Counted from the stretch's first letter, positions 26,910 through 34,404 are shown. The stretch: DNA of 64,000 bases from an uncultured Alphaproteobacteria bacterium (GCA_944390765.1 CALXQM010000010.1:1-64000), one strand, 5' to 3'. Program-made: numbers and translations. The notes: a model not told the origin generated them from the letters alone.

Positions 26910-27875
26910 TTATTTACCTAAATATTTTTCTGGATTTAAAGGTGTGCTATCCTTCATAATTTCAAAGTGTAATTGAGGTGAAGTTACATTTCCTGTATTA
27001 CCAACTGTACCAACAACTGCTCCTTGTTTTATTTTAGCACCTTGTTTTGTTGCTATGCTTCCCATATTTGCATATGATGAAATTAAACCATCATTATGCT
27101 TTACAACAACTACATTACCAAATGACTCGTCTAAATTATTTCCAGCATAAATAACATCGCCATCTGATACAGCACATACTTTTGTACCTGATGCCGCTTT
27201 AATGTTAATTCCATCATTCGGTAAACCATCATTCATTTCACCAAATTTAGATACTATATCTCCCTTTACTGGCCATACCATTTTCTTTGCTGTAGAAACC
27301 TGTTTTTCAGTTTTATCTACAATATCAGCTCCTGTTGCTGTTTTTGTTACTTTAGGAGAAGATAATATCTTTTCTTGTTCATTAAAACTTGTTTCTTTCC
27401 CTGATGAAGAAGCATTGTAATACGCAGGGGATTCTTTTTTATTTTCTTTCTTGCGTTCTTTATGTTCGTTTGTCATTAATTTGTTAAAACGCTCATCTAA
27501 GTTATCTTTTTCAGATGATTTGGACGATTTCTGTTTGTTTTCATCAATTTGTACAGGAGTATATAAAGTATTTTCTGAAGGTTTAACATCTTCTTCTGAT
27601 GGCAGTTTAAGTATCTGACCATTTCTAACATTATAAGGCGCTTTAATATTATTCAATGTAGCTAAATTCATTGGATCAATATTAAATTTATTTGCTACAT
27701 CAAATAATGTTTCATTATTTTTAACAGTATAAGTATTATTTACCTCAGCAACAGGCAGATATCCGCCTAATCCATCGTCTATTTTAATTTCAACAGGAGA
27801 TAACGAAGTTCTTTCGCATCCCACCATTAAAATAGAACCTAATATTAATAAGTTTTTACACAAAAGTTTACACAT
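26910..27875 (-). CDS. NlpD-like LysM/degenerate LytM lipoprotein
   Basis: This 321-residue lipoprotein has the lipobox LMVGC at the end of its signal. It carries one LysM domain (~48-95, YTVKNNETLFDVANKFNIDPMNL) for peptidoglycan binding, a Lys/Glu/Ser-rich linker, and a C-terminal M23/LytM domain (~200-320). The LytM metal site looks broken. The HxxxD region reads NDGINIKA, the first His of the HxH is Asn (SYANMG), and only the second His (LHFEIM) stays. That is the pattern of NlpD/EnvC, which activate amidases during cell division rather than cutting peptidoglycan themselves. It overlaps surE by eight bases; the surE-nlpD order is a classic proteobacterial pair. Confidence 0.9.
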   Translation of the reverse strand: MCKLLCKNLLILGSILMVGCERTSLSPVEIKIDDGLGGYLPVAEVNNTYTVKNNETLFDVANKFNIDPMNLATLNNIKAPYNVRNGQILKLPSEEDVKPSENTLYTPVQIDENKQKSSKSSEKDNLDERFNKLMTNEHKERKKENKKESPAYYNASSSGKETSFNEQEKILSSPKVTKTATGADIVDKTEKQVSTAKKMVWPVKGDIVSKFGEMNDGLPNDGINIKAASGTKVCAVSDGDVIYAGNNLDESFGNVVVVKHNDGLISSYANMGSIATKQGAKIKQGAVVGTVGNTGNVTSPQLHFEIMKDSTPLNPEKYLGK

Positions 27876-28659
27876 TTGGTTTAAACAACTCCTCTAACTT
27901 ATCTATACATTGTACATATTCATATCTGTTTAGCATAGGAGTAATGGTTACAAATTTTTCTTTTTCTAGAAGAGTTAAATCAGAATTTAATTCTTCTTTC
28001 TTTGCTTTATAAGTTGCTCGAAGCCAATAATATGGATGGTCTACCGGATCCAATCTCTTATACACATTCCAAGTAATATCCATATTTCCTTGAGTTGCTA
28101 TTCTAATTCCCTTTACGTCTTTTAATGCTACATCTGGGAAATTAATATTCATGCATACTCCATCTGACCAGCTAAATGACATTAATTTTTTTATAATATC
28201 CTGCAAATAATGTTCTATAACCGGAAATTTAATCGGAGCTACCGCACCTGAAAAATCCTGGCTGACGGCTATAGCTTTAATATTTTGAGAACCTGCAGCA
28301 AAAGTAGCGCCCAAAGTACCTGATAGTCCAATAAAATCTCCTATATTAGAACCATGGTTAATTCCTGATAAAACTAAATCTGGTTTTTTATCTTTTAGGA
28401 TTTCTCCTAAAGCTACAAATACACAATCAGCCGGTGTACCTGAAACAGAAAATTTACGAGGAGAAATTTCTTTTACTCTTAAAATATCATCAAAAGTAAC
28501 AGAATATCCTTTACCACTTTGTCCGACTTCTGGTGCTACAACCCAAACATCCGGTGTTATTGCATTAGCTATACGCTCTAATGCCTTAATACCATTTGCA
28601 TTAATACTATCATCATTGGTAATTAATATTCTCATTTTCGATAAAGTAGAATTAGCCAT
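27868..28659 (-). CDS. surE: 5'/3'-nucleotidase SurE
   Basis: This 263-residue metal-dependent phosphatase acts on nucleoside monophosphates. The metal-site Asp pair is in MRILITNDDSINANGIKAL near residue 12, followed by PEVGQSGKGYSVTF, VSGTPADCVFVAL and LSGINHGSNIGDF, all standard SurE signatures. The frame begins with eight extra residues before MRILITNDD; either ATG may be used. The longer form overlaps serS by eight bases, so coupling is likely. Confidence 0.95.
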   Translation of the reverse strand: MANSTLSKMRILITNDDSINANGIKALERIANAITPDVWVVAPEVGQSGKGYSVTFDDILRVKEISPRKFSVSGTPADCVFVALGEILKDKKPDLVLSGINHGSNIGDFIGLSGTLGATFAAGSQNIKAIAVSQDFSGAVAPIKFPVIEHYLQDIIKKLMSFSWSDGVCMNINFPDVALKDVKGIRIATQGNMDITWNVYKRLDPVDHPYYWLRATYKAKKEELNSDLTLLEKEKFVTITPMLNRYEYVQCIDKLEELFKPNV

Positions 28660-29923
28660 TTGTTTTTATCTCCCTTAATCCTCTCATATAGGGAATTAGC
28701 GCATCAGGGATCCTAATACTTCCATCTTCCCTTTGATAATTTTCCATAATAGCGACTATAGTTCTACCGATAGCAAGACCTGAGCCATTAAGTGTCGCAA
28801 CAAAGCCTTTATCATTTTTACCTTTATAACGAGCATTCATACGCCTTGCTTGGAATTGTCCACATAGTGAACAGCTCGAAATTTCACGGTATGTATTTTC
28901 TCCAGGTAGCCATACTTCCAAATCATATGTTTTACTAGCAGAAAAGCCCATATCTCCACTAGATAATAACATAACACGATAGGATAAACCTAATTTTTTA
29001 AGAATATTTTCTGCAACATTAGTCATTCGTTCAAGTTCTTTTTCTCCATCATTAGGATGGACTATACTAACTAACTCTACCTTAGAAAACTGGTGATTTC
29101 TTATCATGCCTCTTGTATCACGTCCTGCCGCTCCAGCTTCAGATCTGAAACATGCAGAATAAGCCGTAACTCTAATAGGTAAATTTTCTACAGGAATAAT
29201 ACTATCTCTGACCAAATTCGTTAAAGGGACTTCTGCAGTAGGTATTAACCATCTATTATCAGTCGTTTGAAATGAATCTTCCGCAAATTTTGGTAATTGT
29301 CCTGTACCAAACATAGAATCTGACTTTACTAAGAAAGGTACAGATACTTCTTGATAACCGAACTCTTTGGTATGATTGTCTAACATAAAATTCTTTAAAG
29401 CTCTTTCCATAAGCGCTACAGCGCCTTTGAGAATTGTAAAACGACTACCAGAAATTTTTGCAGCTGATTGAAAATCAATTAAACCTAGGTCTTCTCCTAA
29501 TTCATAATGCCTCTTTGGTTTAAAATTAAATACAGGAATATCTCCTATGACTCTTATGCATTTATTAAATGTTTCATCTTTTCCAATGGGAACATCTTCT
29601 AATGGTATATTTGGCAATGAGCAAAGTATATTATTTAATTCTGTATTTAAAGCCCCTTCATCCTTTTCTAATTTGATAAGCTTGTCTTTTATTTCAGATG
29701 ATTGCATTTCTAAATCTGAAGTATCTTGATTATTGCTTTTCATAAAACCAATTTTTGACGCCAATTCATTACGTTTGGACTGTAATTGCTGCAGTTCAGC
29801 CATCACATCTCTTCTTCTTCCGTCAATTTGTAATATTTTATCAGCAATAGGAGGTAATCCTCTGTTAGATAATACATTATCAAATAATGAAGAATGTTCT
29901 CTAATCCATTTTATGTCATGCAT
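28652..29923 (-). CDS. serS: Seryl-tRNA synthetase
   Basis: This class II synthetase charges tRNA-Ser. It has ~423 residues with the N-terminal antiparallel coiled coil (~25-105; ELQQLQSKRNELASKIGFMK). Motif 2 region FRSEAGAAGRDTRGMIRNHQFSKVELV and motif 3 GSGLAIGRTIVAIMENYQ are present. I picked the start MHDIKWIRE (29923), which matches the usual family N-terminus; the frame is open to 29947 with ATGs at 29929 and 29947. It is the first gene of the leftward operon ending in cmk. A tRNA-Ser(UGA) gene lies at 59365-59454. Confidence 0.95.
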   Translation of the reverse strand: MHDIKWIREHSSLFDNVLSNRGLPPIADKILQIDGRRRDVMAELQQLQSKRNELASKIGFMKSNNQDTSDLEMQSSEIKDKLIKLEKDEGALNTELNNILCSLPNIPLEDVPIGKDETFNKCIRVIGDIPVFNFKPKRHYELGEDLGLIDFQSAAKISGSRFTILKGAVALMERALKNFMLDNHTKEFGYQEVSVPFLVKSDSMFGTGQLPKFAEDSFQTTDNRWLIPTAEVPLTNLVRDSIIPVENLPIRVTAYSACFRSEAGAAGRDTRGMIRNHQFSKVELVSIVHPNDGEKELERMTNVAENILKKLGLSYRVMLLSSGDMGFSASKTYDLEVWLPGENTYREISSCSLCGQFQARRMNARYKGKNDKGFVATLNGSGLAIGRTIVAIMENYQREDGSIRIPDALIPYMRGLREIKTNG

Positions 29924-30162
29924 AATCATTACCAAAACAAATATCATGAAACATTATCACATTTTAAGTAATAAGTACAAATTTTTTCATTAAATCTACA
30001 GGTTATGAGAATATTTTAATTTTTTATTGTAATGAACTATTCTATCACTTTGTTATTGTAAAAATGTTTACTAAACAAAGGCTTCACAACGAAAATTGGT
30101 AAAAATTATATAAAATAAAGAGTAAAATAATTTATATCCCTCCTCTTCTTTGAAGATAATTA

Positions 30163-30438
30163 TTAATTATCATCATAGTGCCCCCAAAGAGAAATTATTT
30201 TAACTATTTTTTCTTCTTTAAGAACTTCATATACCAATCTGTGTTCTATATTAATTCTCCGGCTGTATGTATTTTCTGTTCCTCGCAATTTTTCAAAAAA
30301 AGGGGGAGTAATATAAGGATTAATTTTTAATATATCTATAAGTTTATTAACTGTTTTTCTATAAAATCTAGCCTTGTATAATTGTTTAAAAGCTGTTTTA
30401 GTATAAACAATTTCCCAATTTTTTATAATGTTATGCAT
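30163..30438 (-). CDS. YoeB/Txe-family mRNA interferase toxin
   Basis: This 91-residue RelE-fold toxin is likely to cut mRNA at the ribosome. The C-terminal block TPPFFEKLRGTENTYSRRIN, EHRLVYEV and the final LWGHYDDN match YoeB, with catalytic Glu, Arg and His candidates all present. It overlaps by 16 bases the end of the Panacea-domain gene upstream, so the two form a toxin-antitoxin operon with the antitoxin first. The partner is not YefM, unlike the second YoeB at 33633-33893. Confidence 0.9.
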   Translation of the reverse strand: MHNIIKNWEIVYTKTAFKQLYKARFYRKTVNKLIDILKINPYITPPFFEKLRGTENTYSRRINIEHRLVYEVLKEEKIVKIISLWGHYDDN

Positions 30439-30923
30439 TCTTCTAAAGGTGTGGCAATTAATTTTTTCATTTCATCTTTAGATATAAAAAAATCTTTATA
30501 ATATTTATATAAACTTTGCAAACTAATTATTTTGGGGTTTTCTTTGGAAGAAAAAGCCTCAATCCATGGAGTATCATTATGAATACTTTTTACTAAACTT
30601 GATGCAGAATAATCCATATATTCATTTAGAACATTATCTATATGATTGGTAATAACGTCACCTACTGTTAATTCATTTGTTAACGCTTCATCGTTAATAG
30701 GGTTACGTCCAAAACATTTATATTTATCATAAATCTCCCTTACAACAGGCCCATATTGCCAAGCTTCTATATTTTCCTTAAAAAGAGGTTGTCCTTGATT
30801 TTTAACTAAAAACCACGCCTGTATGTAATATAATAATTTTTGTAATTTTAGATTAGTGAGTAAATCACCTCTTTTATATGCAAAAAATAAAGTATAATTC
30901 GCTACTTCATATACACTAATCAT
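30423..30923 (-). CDS. Panacea-domain (DUF4065/SocA-like) antitoxin
   Basis: This 166-residue protein matches the Panacea/DUF4065 family. It shows YEVANYTLFFAYKRGDLLTNLKLQKLLYYIQAW at the N-terminus, then FKENIEAWQYGPVVREIYDKYK, and the C-terminal SASSLVKSIHNDTPWIEAF motif. Panacea domains are known as promiscuous antitoxins found beside many unrelated toxins. Here the gene overlaps a YoeB-type toxin by 16 bases. The promoter TTGACA-16-TATAAT at 30952-30979 and a near-palindrome around the -10 suggest autoregulation. Confidence 0.9.
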   Translation of the reverse strand: MISVYEVANYTLFFAYKRGDLLTNLKLQKLLYYIQAWFLVKNQGQPLFKENIEAWQYGPVVREIYDKYKCFGRNPINDEALTNELTVGDVITNHIDNVLNEYMDYSASSLVKSIHNDTPWIEAFSSKENPKIISLQSLYKYYKDFFISKDEMKKLIATPLEECITL

Positions 30924-30951
30924 TTTTCTTTTATCCTACATTGTATATATT

Positions 30952-30979
30952 ATTATATAATGATTTGAAATTATGTCAA
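30952..30979 (-). promoter_or_regulatory. Promoter of the Panacea-YoeB module
   Basis: On the minus strand, TTGACA (30979-30974), a 16-base spacer and TATAAT (30957-30952) lie about 30 bases before the ATG at 30923. The match to the sigma70 consensus is perfect at both hexamers. The AT-rich near-palindrome CATTATATAATAATATATAC overlaps the -10 and could be the antitoxin operator. Confidence 0.75.
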
Positions 30980-31243
30980 CTATTAATATTGCTCAACATT
31001 TTTCGTGGCAATGATGGTTCTAAAATTTGATTGCATTGATTGGTATCTAGAGTGATGAGGGTTTATTGGAATTTTTTGAGTTTCTGGACAGCCTTCATTT
31101 GTTCGAAGCATAGAGTAGATTCCATCAAAGGTGATGATATCCATATGCCATCTAGCTATTGCTTAATTTGATCCGCTATTCTTCGCAATTATCATCAATC
31201 TTCTCTCCATGCGTTATTCTGAGCTCATCTTCTTCCACATACT

Positions 31244-31283
31244 CCGTCATTCTGAGCGAGTGCAACGAGCGTGAGAATCCATT
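31244..31283 (+). repeat. Dispersed palindromic repeat, subtype B
   Basis: Reads CGTCATTCTGAGCGAG, then TGCAACGAGCGTGAGAATCC; ATTCT/AGAAT arms are perfect. Confidence 0.88.
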
Positions 31284-31408
31284 CATTTCGCGTAATTATA
31301 TTTCTACAATTCATTGTGATAAAAAAGTAACATTTATTTAAAATTTTAAATAAATTACAAATACCTTCTTCCAAAGATGTTATATATAATAGCGTATTGT
31401 ACATGTTG

Positions 31409-31437
31409 TATAATGTTTTTTTAGTAAGGAGAGTAAT
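31409..31437 (+). promoter_or_regulatory. -10 box and strong ribosome-binding site of the outer membrane barrel gene
   Basis: A consensus TATAAT lies at 31409-31414 and AAGGAG at 31426-31431, seven bases before the ATG. No clear -35 is seen. The strong AAGGAG stands out among the window's mostly weak Shine-Dalgarno sites and fits a highly expressed surface protein. Confidence 0.5.
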
Positions 31438-32193
31438 ATGAAAAAATTAGTATTATCAGCTTGTGCTGTAGCTTTTGTATTTGGAGCTACGGATATTAAG
31501 GCCGAAGATACACCCACAATTGTTACAGAAGAACAATCCTGTGCTCAGGACGGGTTTTATGCTGGCTTAGGACTTGGCGTAAATTATACTGAAGTTTTAT
31601 TGGATGATTATGAAACCGCATTTAACGATCATAATTATGAAAACCATAATAAAGGATCAAACCCAATGTTATCAGTTGTGTTAGGATACATGTGGCATGT
31701 GAAAGAGCGTTTTCATATAGGTCTTGAAGCCTCTGTAGATTTAGGGAAAGCGTGCATACATCATCATGAAAATCAAATGTCTGCTACTAAATATAAAATG
31801 TTTGATACAACAACAAGCTTAAATGGTATTGTACCGTTTTTAGGTCTAAAGTTTGGTTTTGTTGATTGTGAAAGCAAAGTTATGCCATATCTGACTATAG
31901 GTGCATCTTATTCAGTGGCTAAGTCGAAGTATACTTTATGGGATAATAATACTGGTAATAGATTAGCAGATCACTTTCAAAAAGTATGTAAAATAGCTCC
32001 AACTGTAAAGATAGGATTTACAAAACCTGTCCGTAATAATTGGATGTTAAGCGCCGAGGCAAGCTGGAGAGCAGCAACTGACAAGTCAAAAGATTATACT
32101 GAAAATAATGTTACAGATACAGTTAAGTTAAAGAATAAAGATTCTTTTGCGTTTAGATTGTTAATGACACATTCTTTTAAGTTTGGTCGCTAA
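31438..32193 (+). CDS. Outer membrane beta-barrel protein (P44/Msp2-like)
   Basis: This 251-residue protein has a textbook signal peptide (MKKLVLSACAVAFVFGATDIKA) and alternating beta strands, beginning DGFYAGLGLGVNYTEV and ending FAFRLLMTHSFKFGR. The terminal aromatic-rich strand is typical of barrels, although it ends in Arg rather than Phe. MLSVVLGYMWHVKERFHIGLEASVDLG and MPYLTIGASYSVAKSKYTL look like hairpin strands of an 8-12-stranded barrel. Such surface antigens in Rickettsiales-like bacteria face the host. The gene has a strong ribosome-binding site and its own terminator, so it is probably a well-expressed single transcript. Confidence 0.85.
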   Translation: MKKLVLSACAVAFVFGATDIKAEDTPTIVTEEQSCAQDGFYAGLGLGVNYTEVLLDDYETAFNDHNYENHNKGSNPMLSVVLGYMWHVKERFHIGLEASVDLGKACIHHHENQMSATKYKMFDTTTSLNGIVPFLGLKFGFVDCESKVMPYLTIGASYSVAKSKYTLWDNNTGNRLADHFQKVCKIAPTVKIGFTKPVRNNWMLSAEASWRAATDKSKDYTENNVTDTVKLKNKDSFAFRLLMTHSFKFGR

Positions 32194-32211
32194 TTTTTAA
32201 TTATATATAAA

Positions 32212-32247
32212 CAAAGGACTCATATTTTTTATGAGTCCTTTTTTTGT
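32212..32247 (+). terminator. Rho-independent terminator of the barrel gene
   Basis: AAAGGACTCAT and ATGAGTCCTTT pair as an 11-bp stem around a TATTTTTT-type loop and are followed by a T-run. It lies about 20 bases after the stop at 32193. Confidence 0.9.
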
Positions 32248-32255
32248 TTTTATCG

Positions 32256-32292
32256 TAGATCCTCACGCTCACTACGTGCGCTCAGAATGACG
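32256..32292 (-). repeat. Dispersed palindromic repeat, subtype B (wobble arm)
   Basis: In sense orientation the left arm is ATTCT and the right arm is AGGAT, so one pair becomes T-G wobble and pairing is kept. Confidence 0.85.
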
Positions 32293-32347
32293 AAAAAAGT
32301 GGAAACGCTCAGAATAGATGCTTAGAGGATGTGGGAAAGTGCTTATA

Positions 32348-32384
32348 GCGTCATTGCGAGGAGCAGAGCGACGTGGCAATCCAT
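32348..32384 (+). repeat. Dispersed palindromic repeat, subtype A
   Basis: GCGTCATTGCGAGGAGCAG to GTGGCAATCCAT with perfect ATTGC/GCAAT arms. Confidence 0.88.
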
Positions 32385-32420
32385 AATGATTCCAGAGCAA
32401 TTTTAGAAAAAAAGCAATAA

Positions 32421-32457
32421 TAGATTCTCACGCTCGCTACACTCGCTCAGAATGACG
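32421..32457 (-). repeat. Dispersed palindromic repeat, subtype B
   Basis: Sense strand runs from GCGTCATTCTGAGCGAG to GTGAGAATCTA with perfect ATTCT/AGAAT arms. Confidence 0.88.
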
Positions 32458-32525
32458 CCTAGAGGGCGTGAGGAAAATGTCTCATCGTCCGAAGAACAGC
32501 GTCATTACGAGAGGTCATTACTCCC

Positions 32526-32565
32526 AGCGTCATCACACGTAGACATATAGTTTCCACCTCTTCCA
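32526..32565 (-). repeat. Dispersed TATAT-loop hairpin element
   Basis: Inverted copy holding CACACGTAGACATATAGTTT and CCACCTCTTCCATTTTTCG, matching the flanks of the other copies; the small stem is imperfect here. Confidence 0.5.
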
Positions 32566-32598
32566 TTTTTCGTTATTGCAAGGAATTTTCTCTCCTTT

Positions 32599-32632
32599 CG
32601 TCATCACGAGGAGCGAAGCGACGTGGTGATCT
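32599..32632 (+). repeat. Dispersed palindromic repeat, subtype A (AC/GT arms)
   Basis: The arms are ATCAC and GTGAT instead of ATTGC and GCAAT: both sides have changed and pairing is kept. Confidence 0.88.
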
Positions 32633-32658
32633 AAAAAGCAAAAGAGAAGGATAATATT

Positions 32659-32940
32659 ATGTCTTCATTTGTTTATATTTTATTTAGTAAAAAACATGGT
32701 ACTTTGTACACTGGCGTTACGTCCGATTTAGTACGACGAGTTTATGAGCATAAAACATGGAACAAAGGTTTTACATTTAAATACCATGTCAACAAATTGG
32801 GGTATTATGAGGTCTTTGATGAAATTACCAATGCAATTAAAAGAGAAAAACAAATCAAAAAAAGGTCTAGAAATTATAAAATTCAATTAATAGAAAGCAT
32901 TAATCCGGAATGGAAAGATTTATATAGTGATATTACTTAG
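32659..32940 (+). CDS. GIY-YIG nuclease-domain protein
   Basis: This 93-residue single-domain GIY-YIG protein (YhbQ/UPF0213-like) shows the two-strand start FVYILFSKKHGTLYTGVTSDLVRRVYEHK. It has the first Tyr (Y6), GIY-equivalent LYTGVTSDL, catalytic Arg at 26-27 and conserved KYHVNKLGYYEVF. The metal-binding Glu (DEITNAIKREKQIKKRSRNYK) follows. Family members can cut DNA, but the cellular role is unknown. The gene is alone and bracketed by palindromic repeats on both sides; such stand-alone GIY-YIG genes are often gained or lost. Start ATG at 32659 has a purine-rich leader (AGAGAAGGATAATATT). Confidence 0.9.
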   Translation: MSSFVYILFSKKHGTLYTGVTSDLVRRVYEHKTWNKGFTFKYHVNKLGYYEVFDEITNAIKREKQIKKRSRNYKIQLIESINPEWKDLYSDIT

Positions 32941-32968
32941 ATTGTTAAGAATATAAGAAAGTATGATA

Positions 32969-33006
32969 ATAGATTCTCACGCTCGTTGCACTCGCTCAGA
33001 ATGACG
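32969..33006 (-). repeat. Dispersed palindromic repeat, subtype B
   Basis: Sense strand CGTCATTCTGAGCGAG to GTGAGAATCTAT; identical in core to copies at 31244 and 51844. Confidence 0.88.
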
Positions 33007-33118
33007 AAGGGGGTAGAGCGCTCAGAATATGTAGATTATAGCCTGCTCTTATTTTATTTGTTACGTGGTAATCCATGGTGCCTTCTATCTTGCGTCATTG
33101 CGAGGAGCATTTTTTTTA

Positions 33119-33156
33119 GCGTCATCACGAGGAGCAGAGCGACGTGGTGATCCATA
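33119..33156 (+). repeat. Dispersed palindromic repeat, subtype A (AC/GT arms)
   Basis: Arms ATCAC and GTGAT; a second copy with the compensatory pair seen at 32599-32632. A truncated A fragment (GCGTCATTGCGAGGAGC) lies just upstream. Confidence 0.88.
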
Positions 33157-33194
33157 ACAATACTGTAGCAGATAGGGATGTTAAATGTGGAAGA

Positions 33195-33231
33195 GGATTC
33201 TCACGCTCGCTACACTCGCTCAGAATGACGC
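33195..33231 (-). repeat. Dispersed palindromic repeat, subtype B
   Basis: Sense strand GCGTCATTCTGAGCGAG to GTGAGAATCC with perfect ATTCT/AGAAT arms. Confidence 0.88.
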
Positions 33232-33507
33232 GAGGAGGCGTTCACTCAGAATGACACTAAGGGGAAGTAAGTGTGTTCGCTAGAATGATGAAAATGAGGG
33301 ATGTTTTTACTCAGAATGACGAAGAGAGGTAGAACACTCAGAACAACGGAGAAGTGTAGAGCCATTCAGAAGAAAATTATTAGTATTTTCTCCCGGAATG
33401 ACCAAAAAGTGAAAAATAACAAAGATATGGAGTGTTTCTGTTCAGAATGAAAATAAGAAAAGCGATACTATATAAAAACTGTTTTCATATTTTAATAAAA
33501 TATAAAT

Positions 33508-33581
33508 TGGCTGGGAAACCTGGATTCGAACCAGGGTTGCCCGGTCCAGAGCCGGGAGTTCTACCGCTAAACTATTTCCCA
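33508..33581 (-). tRNA. tRNA-Gln (anticodon CUG)
   Basis: On the minus strand a complete cloverleaf of 74 bases can be folded. The acceptor is TGGGAAA/TTTCCCA, and the anticodon stem is CCCGG/CCGGG with loop CTCTGGA, giving anticodon CUG. The T arm is CCTGG-TTCGAAT-CCAGG, followed by discriminator G and an encoded CCA. The U1-A72 pair is typical of tRNA-Gln. Confidence 0.92.
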
Positions 33582-33632
33582 AATTCCATAAAGAATAGCA
33601 TTATATTAGTAAGATTTCTAGATTAAATATTT

Positions 33633-33893
33633 TTAAAAAAAGTAATGATATCTACAGGCAAGCAATTGGATGTTATTATCAACAATTCTATAAATTAATC
33701 TGTGTTCTTTATTGATTCTTCGAGACCAGCATTTTTGCAGTTCGTATTTTAATGGTTCTGGTTTACCTATTCCAGAAAAAGGATTTATTTTTATCGATTC
33801 GATTAATTTTAAAATACGAATAACTATTTTTTCATCTGATTCCAACCAATATTTATAATCTTCTTCAAACTTTGAGGTTACTCTTATATTCAT
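33633..33893 (-). CDS. yoeB: YoeB-family mRNA interferase toxin
   Basis: This 86-residue RelE-fold toxin shows the YoeB blocks DYKYWLESDEKIVIRILKLIESIKINPFSGIGKPEPLKYELQ, WSRRINKEHRLIYRI and the C-terminal CRYHY. Candidate catalytic Glu (in KYEL), Arg (RRIN or HRLIY) and C-terminal His are present. The gene overlaps the end of its YefM antitoxin by 29 bases. The two YoeB proteins in this window differ clearly in sequence, so they are not a recent duplication. Confidence 0.93.
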   Translation of the reverse strand: MNIRVTSKFEEDYKYWLESDEKIVIRILKLIESIKINPFSGIGKPEPLKYELQKCWSRRINKEHRLIYRIVDNNIQLLACRYHYFF

Positions 33894-34146
33894 CTAAAAA
33901 ATCTTCTAATAATTTAGTTTTTCCTATGTCTACCTCTTTTATGGAATCTAAAATATGTTGTTTATTCGCTTTATTGCTCAATAAATAAGCGGTTTCTTTC
34001 ATAGATTCATAATCGCTTGCAGAAATTAAAACAGCTCTATCTCCATTCTTTCTTGATATATAGACCTCTTCGCAATCATTACAAACTAAGAATAATAGTG
34101 AAGATAACTTTTGTCTTGCTTCACTATATGTAACTTGTTTCATCAT
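33865..34146 (-). CDS. yefM: YefM/Phd-family antitoxin
   Basis: This 93-residue antitoxin has the Phd/YefM DNA-binding N-terminus: VTYSEARQKLSSLLFLVCNDCEEVYISRKNGDRAVLISASDYESMKETAYLLSN. A C-terminal helical toxin-binding tail (KTKLLEDFLDEYKSNLKV) follows. Two adjacent ATGs exist; GAGGAG lies six bases before the first. The gene is preceded by a TGTACA-containing palindrome at 34155-34181, as in YefM operators. It forms an operon with yoeB. Confidence 0.93.
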   Translation of the reverse strand: MMKQVTYSEARQKLSSLLFLVCNDCEEVYISRKNGDRAVLISASDYESMKETAYLLSNKANKQHILDSIKEVDIGKTKLLEDFLDEYKSNLKV

Positions 34147-34154
34147 TAACTCCT

Positions 34155-34181
34155 CTATTGTTCAATTAAATTGTACAATAG
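34155..34181 (-). promoter_or_regulatory. Palindromic operator of yefM-yoeB
   Basis: CTATTGTTCAAT (34155-34166) and ATTGTACAATAG (34170-34181) are 12-base inverted arms with one mismatch around TAA. The right arm contains TGTACA at 34172-34177 and the left arm TGTTCA. TGTACA is the core bound by YefM in the E. coli operator (established knowledge). The site ends nine bases before the antitoxin ATG. Confidence 0.8.
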
Positions 34182-34375
34182 AATGCAATAAATGTCAATG
34201 AATATATAAATTATATTTTTCTATTATATGGAATGATTGCACATTAGCTGGAAATATAAATGATAATACATTATATATAAAATCAGGGTTGTGCACATAA
34301 ACTCGTCAAATAACATCAGAAATTGCAAAACAAATAATACCCCTCTTTAATTAGAGATAACTTAAAGAATTTTTG

Positions 34376-34404
34376 TTTACACATATTAGAGCATTATATA
34401 TAAT
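34376..34404 (+). promoter_or_regulatory. rne: Candidate promoter of the rne operon
   Basis: TTTACA (34376-34381), 17-base spacer and TATAAT (34399-34404). Transcription from about 34411 would give a leader of roughly 200 bases before the rne start. Confidence 0.6.

Larger units (their letters stand above)
30924..31437. other. Intergenic region between the Panacea module and the barrel gene
   Basis: The left end holds the Panacea promoter. The middle (31000-31200) is unassigned sequence with no open frame of note. A subtype B repeat lies at 31244-31283 and the barrel gene's promoter and leader occupy 31380-31437. The short plus-strand frame at 31159-31341 crosses the repeat and is rejected. 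Confidence 0.55.
32248..32658. other. Intergenic repeat cluster
   Basis: Over 400 bases are made almost wholly of palindromic repeats: subtype B at 32256-32292 and 32421-32457, subtype A at 32348-32384 and 32599-32632, and an inverted TATAT-loop element at 32526-32565. The last A copy ends 26 bases before the GIY-YIG gene and may lie in its leader. Confidence 0.7.
32941..33507. other. Intergenic repeat cluster before tRNA-Gln
   Basis: Almost continuous intact and decaying repeat copies (B at 32969-33006 and 33195-33231, A at 33119-33156, many fragments to ~33450). The plus-strand frame at 33432-33626 covers the tRNA on its antisense side and is rejected. Confidence 0.7.

Noticed and set aside
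31000-31200. Possible decayed gene or transposase remnant
   Set aside because: The DNA has a less extreme base composition than its neighbours, but short translated frames are interrupted by stops and match nothing I recognise.
33432-33626. Plus-strand 64-codon frame
   Set aside because: It covers the tRNA-Gln gene on the opposite strand; the segment around KPGFEPG is the antisense reading of the T and variable arms.
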